Positions 9,566 through 17,484 of a stretch of DNA of 64,000 nucleotides are shown here, one piece after another (the first letter of the stretch is position 1; each line of letters begins with the position of its first letter). A model generated the notes under the pieces. The model ran no database searches. It had not been told where the DNA came from and saw only the letters and a list, made by a program, of their open reading frames with translations. The stretch covers positions 1 through 64,000 of the forward strand of contig JBEIGB010000007.1 in NCBI GenBank assembly GCA_040382095.1. Direction: 5' to 3'. The position numbers were made by a program, and so were the translations under genes. Source of the DNA: JADJPL01 sp040382095. GTDB lineage: Bacteria; Bacteroidota; Bacteroidia; Chitinophagales; Saprospiraceae.

Positions 9566-11551
9566 TCAAGGTTTCAGGATGCAGGGAATTTCCCCGTCCG
9601 GGATGACTTTCCCACGCAGACGCTGTATGATCATCAAAAATTTTTCGCGGTTGAACTGAGCACGCTGGATGAGTTCTGCCAGCTCAGCCTGTGGGATAGT
9701 CGCTGCGTCCCTGGAGAAAATCGCAACGTAGCTGTTGGAAAGCTTCAGCAGCTCTTCCTGGTCTTTGCGCAACGACTCCAACACTACAGAAGTCGTGGCA
9801 AAGGAATCAGAAGACGTCTGGATATAGCGACTGAGCCGCTGCACAACCTCGTCGCTACACTCCAGTTGATTGTAATAATCATAAGAGAGCTGTCGGAAGC
9901 GGCGCAGGTTTTGCTCATAGCTCGTATTTTCGATTGCCGTGATTTTCTCGCCTACCAGTCGGGCACATGCCTGGCAAAGCGGATAAGTCCTGGACACCCG
10001 GTTGCGCAGCCATTCCTTTTTCTCCTCCAGCCCCATTGTCTCGGCAGGCTGGAAATCAAGGGCAAACAAAGCGCTTTCAATATCTTCGAGTTTGCGCGTA
10101 GCCAGCGTAAATGTCTCCAGACCTTCGATTTCCTTGGGAAGTTTCCCCTGGATTTCCGTCTGCTTCACCCGGTCGCGAAAAAAATCCAGCAGGCTAATGT
10201 CTTCATATAGTTTTCGCGCATCTTCTTTACCCTGGATGAAGGGCCCCGGATTATTGACCAGATAAGCCGTAATATTCCGGGCTTTCGAGAGTACATCGCC
10301 ATTGAACCAGAGGTTAATATCGTTCATCACATTAGAATATAGCCGGGCATACTTTTCGCGCGTGGTGGGGTCGAGTTTTGTCAGCGCCGCTGATTCCTGG
10401 TTTTTGAGCCTCCAGATTGAATAAAAGACGTCTATCACCCGGGAATAAGCAAGCCAATCAGCATAACGGGTATTGAGGCTGTTCTGAAAAGCGTCTATCT
10501 GCCGCCGCAATTCAACGGCCAGTTTGATTGCTTCGAGAAAAGCCCTTTCAGCCTCCCGTTTCTCAGGATTTTGTATTTTTCTGAAATCCTTGGCTTTGCG
10601 ATCTATATATGACTGGTTATAGACCAGCTCTGAGTGGTCGGTGTTGTACTCCGCCTTCGTATTGACCACGAGGAAATACGGATAGGAAGTATTAGTGATT
10701 AACTTCCGAAGGTCGTCCACCTGCCTGGGCTGGGCATTGAGGAAGTACTTGGATTTTGGCGGGGCATCAATATCCCAGTGCATGCGGTATAAAGTAGCTG
10801 AAACTACCCGCTCCTGATACAATCCACTCAATTCTTTGGAAATGAGTTTAATATAAAATTCGCTAACCATTTTCTGAGGGTCTTCCACCTGTTCCAGCGA
10901 GCGTAGCCCTTTGTCAATCTGAGGGATAATCTGCTCGGTCAGGGCGAGAAAAGGCCCTGTAAGAGAAGTCTTGAGCAGGCTGGTTGCCGTTTTGCCCAGT
11001 TCGACGGAAATCTCCGAAGTCTTTTTCCAAAACTCTGCCCCTGCATTGGTTTTGATCGCCTCGAATTTCACCTTCGCCACAATATCTCCATTCTTGAGGA
11101 TTTCATCCGGGATATTTTCCAGGAAGCGCCCTCCGTACTCCATGACCCGCGAACTGGTATTTGGGTTCCGCATATCGTTGATCATCAATGGTATGGTCAG
11201 TGAATTATTTTCCTGTACCGGGTCTTTGATCGAGATTGCCAGATACATATACTGCGGATAATCCCCTTTGCGCAAGCCGACCTCTTTCTTTTCCCGTGGC
11301 GGCAGCCCTTCCCCTTCAAAAACCGCCTGCATCGCCTGGCCGTTAATGAGGTAAAGATAGGCATTATTGAGGTTAAAATCGGCTGAAGGCATCTGCGGGT
11401 TGACCCAGCTCTCCACCGGCGAAGCCATGATGGAGTATTGCGCTTGTAACGCCTGGGCGCCAAAAACGGCTGCCACCAGCAAATTACAGCGGATAACCCT
11501 TAAAAAAATTGAAAATTGACGAAAATGCAGGCCTTCAAACATTGAAATCAT
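9566..11551 (-). CDS. Exported protein of unknown function in the ktr operon
   Basis: I do not recognise this family. From ATG 11551 (or 11542) the protein has about 660 residues and a likely signal peptide (FLRVIRCNLLVAAVFGAQALQAQ). A longer frame reaches 11716 but would bury the signal. The mature part is mostly polar and helical with no internal membrane span. A CQACARLVGEKI segment near the C terminus holds a CxxC pair. It precedes ktrB by 3 bp, so it is almost surely co-transcribed with the K+ transporter. A role in sensing or osmotic response at the envelope is possible, but nothing in the sequence proves it. Confidence 0.75.
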   Translation of the reverse strand: MISMFEGLHFRQFSIFLRVIRCNLLVAAVFGAQALQAQYSIMASPVESWVNPQMPSADFNLNNAYLYLINGQAMQAVFEGEGLPPREKKEVGLRKGDYPQYMYLAISIKDPVQENNSLTIPLMINDMRNPNTSSRVMEYGGRFLENIPDEILKNGDIVAKVKFEAIKTNAGAEFWKKTSEISVELGKTATSLLKTSLTGPFLALTEQIIPQIDKGLRSLEQVEDPQKMVSEFYIKLISKELSGLYQERVVSATLYRMHWDIDAPPKSKYFLNAQPRQVDDLRKLITNTSYPYFLVVNTKAEYNTDHSELVYNQSYIDRKAKDFRKIQNPEKREAERAFLEAIKLAVELRRQIDAFQNSLNTRYADWLAYSRVIDVFYSIWRLKNQESAALTKLDPTTREKYARLYSNVMNDINLWFNGDVLSKARNITAYLVNNPGPFIQGKEDARKLYEDISLLDFFRDRVKQTEIQGKLPKEIEGLETFTLATRKLEDIESALFALDFQPAETMGLEEKKEWLRNRVSRTYPLCQACARLVGEKITAIENTSYEQNLRRFRQLSYDYYNQLECSDEVVQRLSRYIQTSSDSFATTSVVLESLRKDQEELLKLSNSYVAIFSRDAATIPQAELAELIQRAQFNREKFLMIIQRLRGKVIPDGEIPCILKP

Positions 11552-11730
11552 AGATTTGTGATTGATGTTGGTTTTGTCCATTGGGTTTGCCCATGAAAAA
11601 CAGCAGGATTTATTGCTTAGTTTAAGGCTAATCGCATCCGAAATAATAAAAAAGTTATTTGTACAGACTGTGCCGCCCTTCGAAACAGCGGTTTCATAAT
11701 CGAAATATTGAGCCACTGAAAACGACTATC

Positions 11731-12711
11731 ATGATGCCCGACGACCTCAAGCCCGAGCAGCCGCAGATTGCTGTCCTCGATGGACACACCCTCAACCCCG
11801 GAGATCTTTCCTGGGATCCCTTCAGATTACTCGGCACGGTTTCTGTTTACCCCCGCAGTAAACCATCCGAGATAATCCAACGCGCGAGCGGAGCAGATAT
11901 TTTATTGGTGAACAAAGTTGTACTGGGTGGGGCGCTGCTCCGGCAACTTCCCCACCTGCGCTGTATCTGTGTGACCGCCACCGGATATAATAATATAGAC
12001 GTGGCCTACGCCAAAAGCCTGGGCATTACCGTCTGCAATGCAGTGGGCTATGGCGCCCCTTCCGTTGCCCAACACGTTTTTGCACTGCTCCTCGAGTGCT
12101 GCAACCATGTCGCGCTACACCATCAAAGCGTCGTGAGAGGGGAATGGTCGGCACAACCTGACTTTTCCTATACCAGAAAGCCTTTGACCGAGCTGCAAGG
12201 CAAGACTATGGGCATTTTTGGCCTTGGACGTATCGGCAGAAAGGTAGCCGAAATCGCCCTGGCCTTCGGTATGCGGGTAATAGCTACCTCCAAAAAACCG
12301 GCTCCCGATTTTCCTGACGGAATTCAACCGATGGATATCCGCGGGTTGTTCGCCGAAAGCGACGTGGTGAGCCTGCACGCCCCTCTGACGCCGGAAACCC
12401 GCGGTATCATCAACCGGGAGCTGCTTCATCTTTTGAAAGAAGGCACCATATTAATTAATACTGCCCGCGGCGAACTTATTGTCGAGGACGATCTTTTCGA
12501 TGCACTCCAAAACGGAAAGCCAGCTATGGCCGCACTGGATGTCCTTTCCACCGAGCCGCCTCCAGGCGGACATCCCCTCTTTTCCCTCCCGAATTGTATC
12601 ATCACCCCGCATATCGCCTGGGCAAGCCGCGAGGCACGCAGCAGATTACTCGGCATTACCCTGGAGAATATCCGCGCTTTTCTGAACGGTAGCCCGCAAA
12701 ACGTCGTATAA
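11731..12711 (+). CDS. D-2-hydroxyacid dehydrogenase (glycerate dehydrogenase/hydroxypyruvate reductase-like)
   Basis: From ATG 11731 the protein has 326 residues, the normal size; an upstream in-frame ATG at 11659 would add an atypical tail. The NAD-binding fold shows GIFGLGRIGRK. The catalytic residues of the family are present: Arg in NTARGELI and His in ITPHIAWAS, with the Glu expected between them. The enzyme interconverts a 2-oxoacid and a D-2-hydroxyacid using NAD(P)H in the cytoplasm. Similarity in style to HprA-type enzymes suggests hydroxypyruvate/D-glycerate, but substrate cannot be read from sequence. It is divergent from the ktr operon and appears monocistronic. Confidence 0.88.
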   Translation: MMPDDLKPEQPQIAVLDGHTLNPGDLSWDPFRLLGTVSVYPRSKPSEIIQRASGADILLVNKVVLGGALLRQLPHLRCICVTATGYNNIDVAYAKSLGITVCNAVGYGAPSVAQHVFALLLECCNHVALHHQSVVRGEWSAQPDFSYTRKPLTELQGKTMGIFGLGRIGRKVAEIALAFGMRVIATSKKPAPDFPDGIQPMDIRGLFAESDVVSLHAPLTPETRGIINRELLHLLKEGTILINTARGELIVEDDLFDALQNGKPAMAALDVLSTEPPPGGHPLFSLPNCIITPHIAWASREARSRLLGITLENIRAFLNGSPQNVV

Positions 12712-12756
12712 ATAAATTCCCGCAGAGCCCCCATCCCAGCGAAATCCAATGCTTGC

Positions 12757-12895
12757 TGGGTATGGTCAAAAAGTATAGAAACACTGTTTTTGTTGATATT
12801 ATTTTTAAAAAATCAACAAAAACAGTGTTTCTTTGAAATACTATTTGGCCGTGCTAATTGTCTTTGGGGGCAAAAGCACCTTTCTGCACAACCCT
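12757..12895. repeat. Nested palindromic repeat
   Basis: The core is a perfect 21-bp inverted repeat (12777-12797 and 12812-12832) whose stem sequence is unlike other copies except for the CACTGTT/AACAGTG block. It is followed by the shared CTATTTGGCCGTGC block and a right outer arm CACAACCC. The left arm is degenerate. It lies between the convergent ends of the dehydrogenase and kbp genes and could terminate transcription from both sides. Confidence 0.75.
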
Positions 12896-12912
12896 CGCAT
12901 ATCACGGCCCAG

Positions 12913-13389
12913 TTATTTATCCAACTTGGGGATGCGCAGCATCTGCCCCGGATAAATCAGGTCAGGATCCTTGAGCATGGGCTTATTCGCCTCAAAAATG
13001 ACCGGATATTTATTGGCGTTGCCATAAAATTGCTTGGCAATTTTCGATAGGTTGTCCCCTTTTTTAACTTCATAAAAATCCGATTCCGGCTCAGGTACCA
13101 CGACTGTCATCCGGTCATCTACGCATTCCACATCCTCGACATTGCCCAGCGTCAGTACGACTTTCTCCCGGTTCGCCTGTGAGTCCACCTCGCCGAATGC
13201 GGTTACCTGACCGCCATCAATGTCCACGTGGAAATCCTTGACCGCGATACCAAGGGCCAGTACCGCATTCTTCAGCGCATCCGAGTTGGCCGCTTTGATT
13301 TCCTGAACTTCTTTTTCTGTTTTGGCTTCCGCTACTTTCTTTTTGAACAGCTTTGCGCCAGCATTTTTTAAAAATGAAAAAAGACCCAT
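12913..13389 (-). CDS. kbp: BON-LysM protein, Kbp/YgaU-like potassium-binding protein
   Basis: From ATG 13389 the protein has 158 residues. That start gives MGLFSFLKNAGAKLF, closely resembling the MGLFNFVKDAGEKLW start of E. coli Kbp as I recall it; the longer frame from 13437 adds a spurious tail. A BON domain (about 50-100) is followed by a LysM domain (about 105-155) with YEVKKGDNLSKIAKQFYG, EANKPMLKDPDLIYPGQ and LRIP. E. coli Kbp is a cytoplasmic K+-binding protein. With ktrAB about 3.4 kb away, a potassium role is plausible but not proven. There is no signal peptide, so the LysM is unlikely to act on peptidoglycan. Confidence 0.88.
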   Translation of the reverse strand: MGLFSFLKNAGAKLFKKKVAEAKTEKEVQEIKAANSDALKNAVLALGIAVKDFHVDIDGGQVTAFGEVDSQANREKVVLTLGNVEDVECVDDRMTVVVPEPESDFYEVKKGDNLSKIAKQFYGNANKYPVIFEANKPMLKDPDLIYPGQMLRIPKLDK

Positions 13390-13659
13390 AAAAATAATTT
13401 TTAATATGAAAAGGAAAGTTGACCAGAAGAGCAACAAGCTCCTGCACCTCCTGGCAACGAGTCGAAAAAACCGTTTAAAAGTAATCTAAAAAATATTTGT
13501 AGGAGGGAAACAACTGTTTTTTTTTGAAAGGGTACATTTTTTCAGTTCAGAAATTGGAGAAAGTTCTTTGTAATCCAGGAAAGGGGAAAAAGAATGAAAA
13601 AGAGGCCCGGGCAATTGTTTATCCATACTTTACCCTTAAATGGCACGCTATATTGAATG

Positions 13660-13760
13660 AGGTTGTGAAGAAATCCCCGGGGCCGTGCAAAAAAATATTT
13701 CAAAATATTATTTGGCAGTGCAAGCCGTCAAATGATCTGCGAGAAAGTACAGAGGCTTTT
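13660..13760. repeat. Degenerate nested palindromic repeat
   Basis: GAGGTTGTGAAGAAA on the left and TTTCAAAATATTATTTGGC downstream match the left arm and the right-of-centre block of better copies. The inner hairpin has decayed. The surrounding 13390-14036 region is AT-rich, with no gene I can support apart from the secDF promoter region at its end. Confidence 0.45.
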
Positions 13761-13976
13761 TATGGAACCCTTAAGAAGATACGGTCTCTTATCCTAACTT
13801 AGCACCCAGTTTCTTTTCCGGATGGCCAAAGAATCCAATGAGGTTTTTATTGAAAAATATGTGCCCTTTCAAATTTTTTTTTCAGAAAAAAAAGGCCAAA
13901 ACCGGACTCCACTTTTCATTTTTTCCAACGATTGCGGAAAAGGAGAAGGAAAGCACGCATAATTCTTTAAAACGCT

Positions 13977-13984
13977 TATATTTG
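13977..13984 (+). promoter_or_regulatory. Putative -7 box of secDF (TATATTTG)
   Basis: An exact match to the Bacteroidota -7 consensus TAnnTTTG lies 52 bp before the secDF start. No convincing -33 TTTG was found at the right spacing. Confidence 0.45.
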
Positions 13985-14036
13985 CCCAGTTTTTTACGAA
14001 ACCTATAAAATACTTATTCACAGTAAAGCGGAAGCT

Positions 14037-17000
14037 ATGCAAGCAAAAGGAGTAATACGGTTCTTTCTCGTGGTGATGGTACTGGTCACGCTGATACAAT
14101 TTTTAATGACGATACCTACGCGAAACGTAGAAAAGAAGGCAGATGCCTACGCGGAAGCTGCCAGCCGGAATGTGGAGTCCGAAAGGCGCAATGCCGTGTA
14201 TAAGGAAGCCCGTACAAAATATCTGGATTCCATTTCCAGTAAAACAATCCTTTCCATCCCGCTGCTCAAGAACTACACTTATCAGGAGCTCAAAGGCAGC
14301 CAGCTCGCGCTCGGCCTTGATCTGAAAGGCGGTATGAGCGTGGTGTTGCAAGTGGATTTGAAGGAGTTCATCATCTCCCTTTCCAACAACAGTAAAGACC
14401 CTGCTTTCACGGCAGCACTCGAAAAGGCGGCTAAAGATCAGACCAGTACGGAATCTGACTTCATTACCCTTTTCGCCAGTGCATTCCGGGAAATCGGCAA
14501 AGGCCAGCCCCTTGCCCCACTGTTTGCCCGGAACGAAGTGCTGCGGGAGGATATTTCCTTTGAATCCTCAGACGGCGAGGTCGTCAGGCTGCTCCGGCAA
14601 AAAGCCAATGAGACGGTAAACCGTACCTTCGAACTCCTCAAGCAGCGTATTGATAAACTAGGGGTCACCCAGCCCAACGTCTCTCTAGATGCCGCACGCG
14701 ACCTGATTGTCGTAGAGCTCCCGGGCATTGATAACCCTGAACGGGCACGGACCTTCCTGCAGGCTGCCGCCAAATTGGAGTTTTGGGAGGTCTATCGCCT
14801 CTCCGACCCGATTAACCCCAATAACCCGACCGGCCAGATCGTACAACAGGCTTTTATTGATGCCAACGACCTGCTGGCAAAAACGATCGGTACCGGGGAA
14901 ATCAAAAAAGAAATCGCAAGAATTGATACGGTCTATACAACGGATAGCCTCGGCAATACAGATAGCTCTAAAATCGCCAGGCTGGATACCGTGTTCAGCC
15001 CTTTCAACGTTAATCAGGGGCCGTTGTTCGATGTGTTTACCCTTAGCGGGGCCAATCCCAATGCTGCCAACTACGGCCTCGCCGTCATGGGGGTAGCCGA
15101 CCGCAGCGAACGCGCCCGTATAGATTCATTGCTCGCAAGGCAGGAGGTACGCAACCTCTTCCCCCGCGACCTTTCCTTCCACTGGTCCAGAAACCCCATT
15201 TCCGACCAGACCACACGCAAACCGACGACCCTCTACCAGCTCTTCGCCGTCAAACGCGAAGGGGGACGCAACGAAGCCCGGCTTAGCGGGGATAACGTCA
15301 CACGCGCGAGTGCAGATCCTGACCCCGTAAGCGGTCAAACGGTGGTCGGCCTGAATATGAACAACGAAGGCGCACGTATCTGGAAAGAAATGACCACCAA
15401 AGCCGCCAACGATAACAATCGCGAAATCGCCATCCTCCTCGACGGCGAGGTCGTGTCGGCCCCCACGGTCAACGAGCCGATACCCAATGGCAACTCGCAG
15501 ATCTCCGGCAACTTTACCCTGCAGGAAGCTAAAGACCTGGCCAGCATCCTCGAAGTGGGCAAGCTGCCCGCAGAGACCAGGATCATCCAGGAATCCCTCG
15601 TAGGGCCGTCCCTCGGCCAGGAAAATATTGATCGGTCTATTACTTCCCTCGTACTTTCTTTCCTCATCGTGTCGGGCTTCATGATCCTTTACTATGCAAG
15701 TGCAGGTATTTTCGCTGTGCTTGCCCTGATCCTGAACCTCTTCTTCATCATCGGCGCGCTGTCGTCCTTCGGTACGGTGCTCACCCTCCCAGGTATCGCT
15801 GGTATCGTACTGACCATCGGTATGGCCGTGGATGCCAACGTAATCATCTTCGAGCGTATCCGGGAAGAATTGCGCAGCGGACAAAAAATGCTCGCGGCGA
15901 TTGTCGAAGGGTTCAAACGTTCCTACTCGGCAATCATTGACGGCAACGTCACTACTCTGCTCACAGGTGTCGTCCTCGCCTATTTCGGGCTTGGTCCTAT
16001 CAAAGGCTTTGCCGTTGTACTCATCATCGGTATCCTATGCTCCATGTTCACAGCCGTGCTCGTGAGCCGGATGTTGATGGACTGGTGGATCACCAAAGGA
16101 CGTACCATAAATTTCTCCATGCCTTTCTCGGCTAATATCCTTGTAAATGCTAATCTAAAATGGATGCAAATGCGCAAAATGGCCTACATCTTCTCCGGTA
16201 CGCTGCTGGCCATCAGCCTTTTGTCCATTGCAATCCGCGGTTTCGAACTTGGGGTGGATTTCAAGGGTGGGTATTCCTTCAATATCACCTTCGATAAAAA
16301 TGTTACAATATCCCCCGAAGACCTGCGTGGCGCACTCCGCACGGCATTCGAAGGCAACAACCCTGTCGTAAAAGCGGTAGATACCGAGAATACTTATAAT
16401 GTCGTGACCAGTTATCTGATCAACGACCAGGCGGAAGATGCACAGGCGCGGGTTATCGAAAAACTCTACGCCGGCGTCGTAGCGGCAACAGGTAAGAATA
16501 TTGATAAAGCCTCTTTCATGGATTCCGATGGCTCCGGCACCCACATTACCACGTCCAGTAAAGTAGGACCTACCATCGCCGACGATATTTCCAGAAGTGC
16601 ACTCATCGCGGGTTCGCTCGCGCTGTTGATTATTTTCGTGTATATCTTTGCCCGGTTCAGCAAGGCGACCTTTGGCCTGGGCGGTGTAGTCGCCCTCTTC
16701 CACGACACCGTCATCACGCTGGGGATGTTCTCCCTGTTCCGCGGTATCCTGCCTTTCTCCCTGGAAATTGATCAGGCGTTCATCGCGGCCATCCTGACAG
16801 TAATCGGTTATTCGATCAACGACACCGTAATCGTTTATGACCGTGTACGGGAATATATCAACCTCTACCCTACCCTCGACAAAACCGAATTGATGAACAG
16901 GGCCATCAACAGTACGCTGAGCCGAACCTTAATTACTTCGCTTACGACGCTGTTCACGGTATTTATCTTGTTCATTTTCGGTGGGGCAGCTATCCGGGGC

Positions 17001-17174
17001 TTTGCTTTCGCCCTGCTGCTGGGTATTGGATTCGGTACTTACTCCTCTGTATTCGTCGCCTCGGCACTGCTCTTCGATTTTACCAAGGGCGATTCTTTGG
17101 CTGACAAAGCAAAAATTGCCCAGGCGAACAGTCCTGGCAAAGGCTTTTCTACCAAAGTGGTCGAGAAAAAATAA
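14037..17174 (+). CDS. secDF: Fused protein translocase subunit SecDF
   Basis: The protein has 1045 residues, and the SecD-SecF fusion is usual in Bacteroidota. One N-terminal membrane helix precedes the SecD motif GLDLKGGMSVVLQVD and a large periplasmic part. The SecD membrane bundle carries GMAVDANVIIFERIREE. SecF follows with GVDFKGGYSFNI, and its bundle carries GYSINDTVIVYDRVRE. It uses the proton (or sodium) gradient to pull Sec substrates through SecYEG, upstream of T9SS and lipoprotein sorting. A repeat copy and a terminator-like hairpin follow the stop, so it is probably transcribed alone. Confidence 0.97.
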   Translation: MQAKGVIRFFLVVMVLVTLIQFLMTIPTRNVEKKADAYAEAASRNVESERRNAVYKEARTKYLDSISSKTILSIPLLKNYTYQELKGSQLALGLDLKGGMSVVLQVDLKEFIISLSNNSKDPAFTAALEKAAKDQTSTESDFITLFASAFREIGKGQPLAPLFARNEVLREDISFESSDGEVVRLLRQKANETVNRTFELLKQRIDKLGVTQPNVSLDAARDLIVVELPGIDNPERARTFLQAAAKLEFWEVYRLSDPINPNNPTGQIVQQAFIDANDLLAKTIGTGEIKKEIARIDTVYTTDSLGNTDSSKIARLDTVFSPFNVNQGPLFDVFTLSGANPNAANYGLAVMGVADRSERARIDSLLARQEVRNLFPRDLSFHWSRNPISDQTTRKPTTLYQLFAVKREGGRNEARLSGDNVTRASADPDPVSGQTVVGLNMNNEGARIWKEMTTKAANDNNREIAILLDGEVVSAPTVNEPIPNGNSQISGNFTLQEAKDLASILEVGKLPAETRIIQESLVGPSLGQENIDRSITSLVLSFLIVSGFMILYYASAGIFAVLALILNLFFIIGALSSFGTVLTLPGIAGIVLTIGMAVDANVIIFERIREELRSGQKMLAAIVEGFKRSYSAIIDGNVTTLLTGVVLAYFGLGPIKGFAVVLIIGILCSMFTAVLVSRMLMDWWITKGRTINFSMPFSANILVNANLKWMQMRKMAYIFSGTLLAISLLSIAIRGFELGVDFKGGYSFNITFDKNVTISPEDLRGALRTAFEGNNPVVKAVDTENTYNVVTSYLINDQAEDAQARVIEKLYAGVVAATGKNIDKASFMDSDGSGTHITTSSKVGPTIADDISRSALIAGSLALLIIFVYIFARFSKATFGLGGVVALFHDTVITLGMFSLFRGILPFSLEIDQAFIAAILTVIGYSINDTVIVYDRVREYINLYPTLDKTELMNRAINSTLSRTLITSLTTLFTVFILFIFGGAAIRGFAFALLLGIGFGTYSSVFVASALLFDFTKGDSLADKAKIAQANSPGKGFSTKVVEKK

Positions 17175-17185
17175 GCACATATTAA

Positions 17186-17255
17186 AGGGGTGTGTAAAGA
17201 GTATTGCGCCGCCTACGGCGCCAAATGACGGCCTCCGGCCTTTTTACACAACCTT
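17186..17255. repeat. Nested palindromic repeat, short form
   Basis: The 70-bp element has outer arms AGGGGTGTGTAAA and TTTTTACACAACCT, a GCGCCG-CCTA-CGGCGC hairpin (17206-17221) and GGCC-TCC-GGCC (17230-17240). It lacks the long central hairpin of the full copy at 226-374. The two GC hairpins are joined by AAATGAC. It lies between secDF and the porE-like gene. Confidence 0.75.
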
Positions 17256-17324
17256 ATCACTTATGGGGCAGGCTTCTCCGAAAGTTAAAACTCCCTGAAG
17301 GAGGCGAGAAATCCGGTCCCTTAT

Positions 17325-17363
17325 AAAAAAACGTCGTTTCGCCGTGCGGAACGACGTTTTTTT
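17325..17363 (+). terminator. Bidirectional rho-independent terminator
   Basis: Seven A, then a stem of ACGTCGTT with AACGACGT and a loop around CGCCGTGC, then seven T. The A-run and T-run flank a GC-containing stem, so it can act on either strand. It would end secDF transcription before the porE-like gene. Confidence 0.75.
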
Positions 17364-17484
17364 ATGGGCAAATGCTGCGGTAAAGCGTCTATTCAACACA
17401 CCCGGCAACTAATCCAGGCCCCTTGTGTTTTATAGCAGGTATTCGTCTATTTACCTTTCCCAACCATCAAACATCACGTGGCCC

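Noticed and set aside
13524..13802. Plus-strand frame of 92 codons
   Set aside because: It covers a degenerate palindromic repeat, has low-complexity composition and no homology I recognise.
15126..15884. Minus-strand frame of 252 codons antisense to secDF
   Set aside because: It is a shadow of the conserved SecD region.
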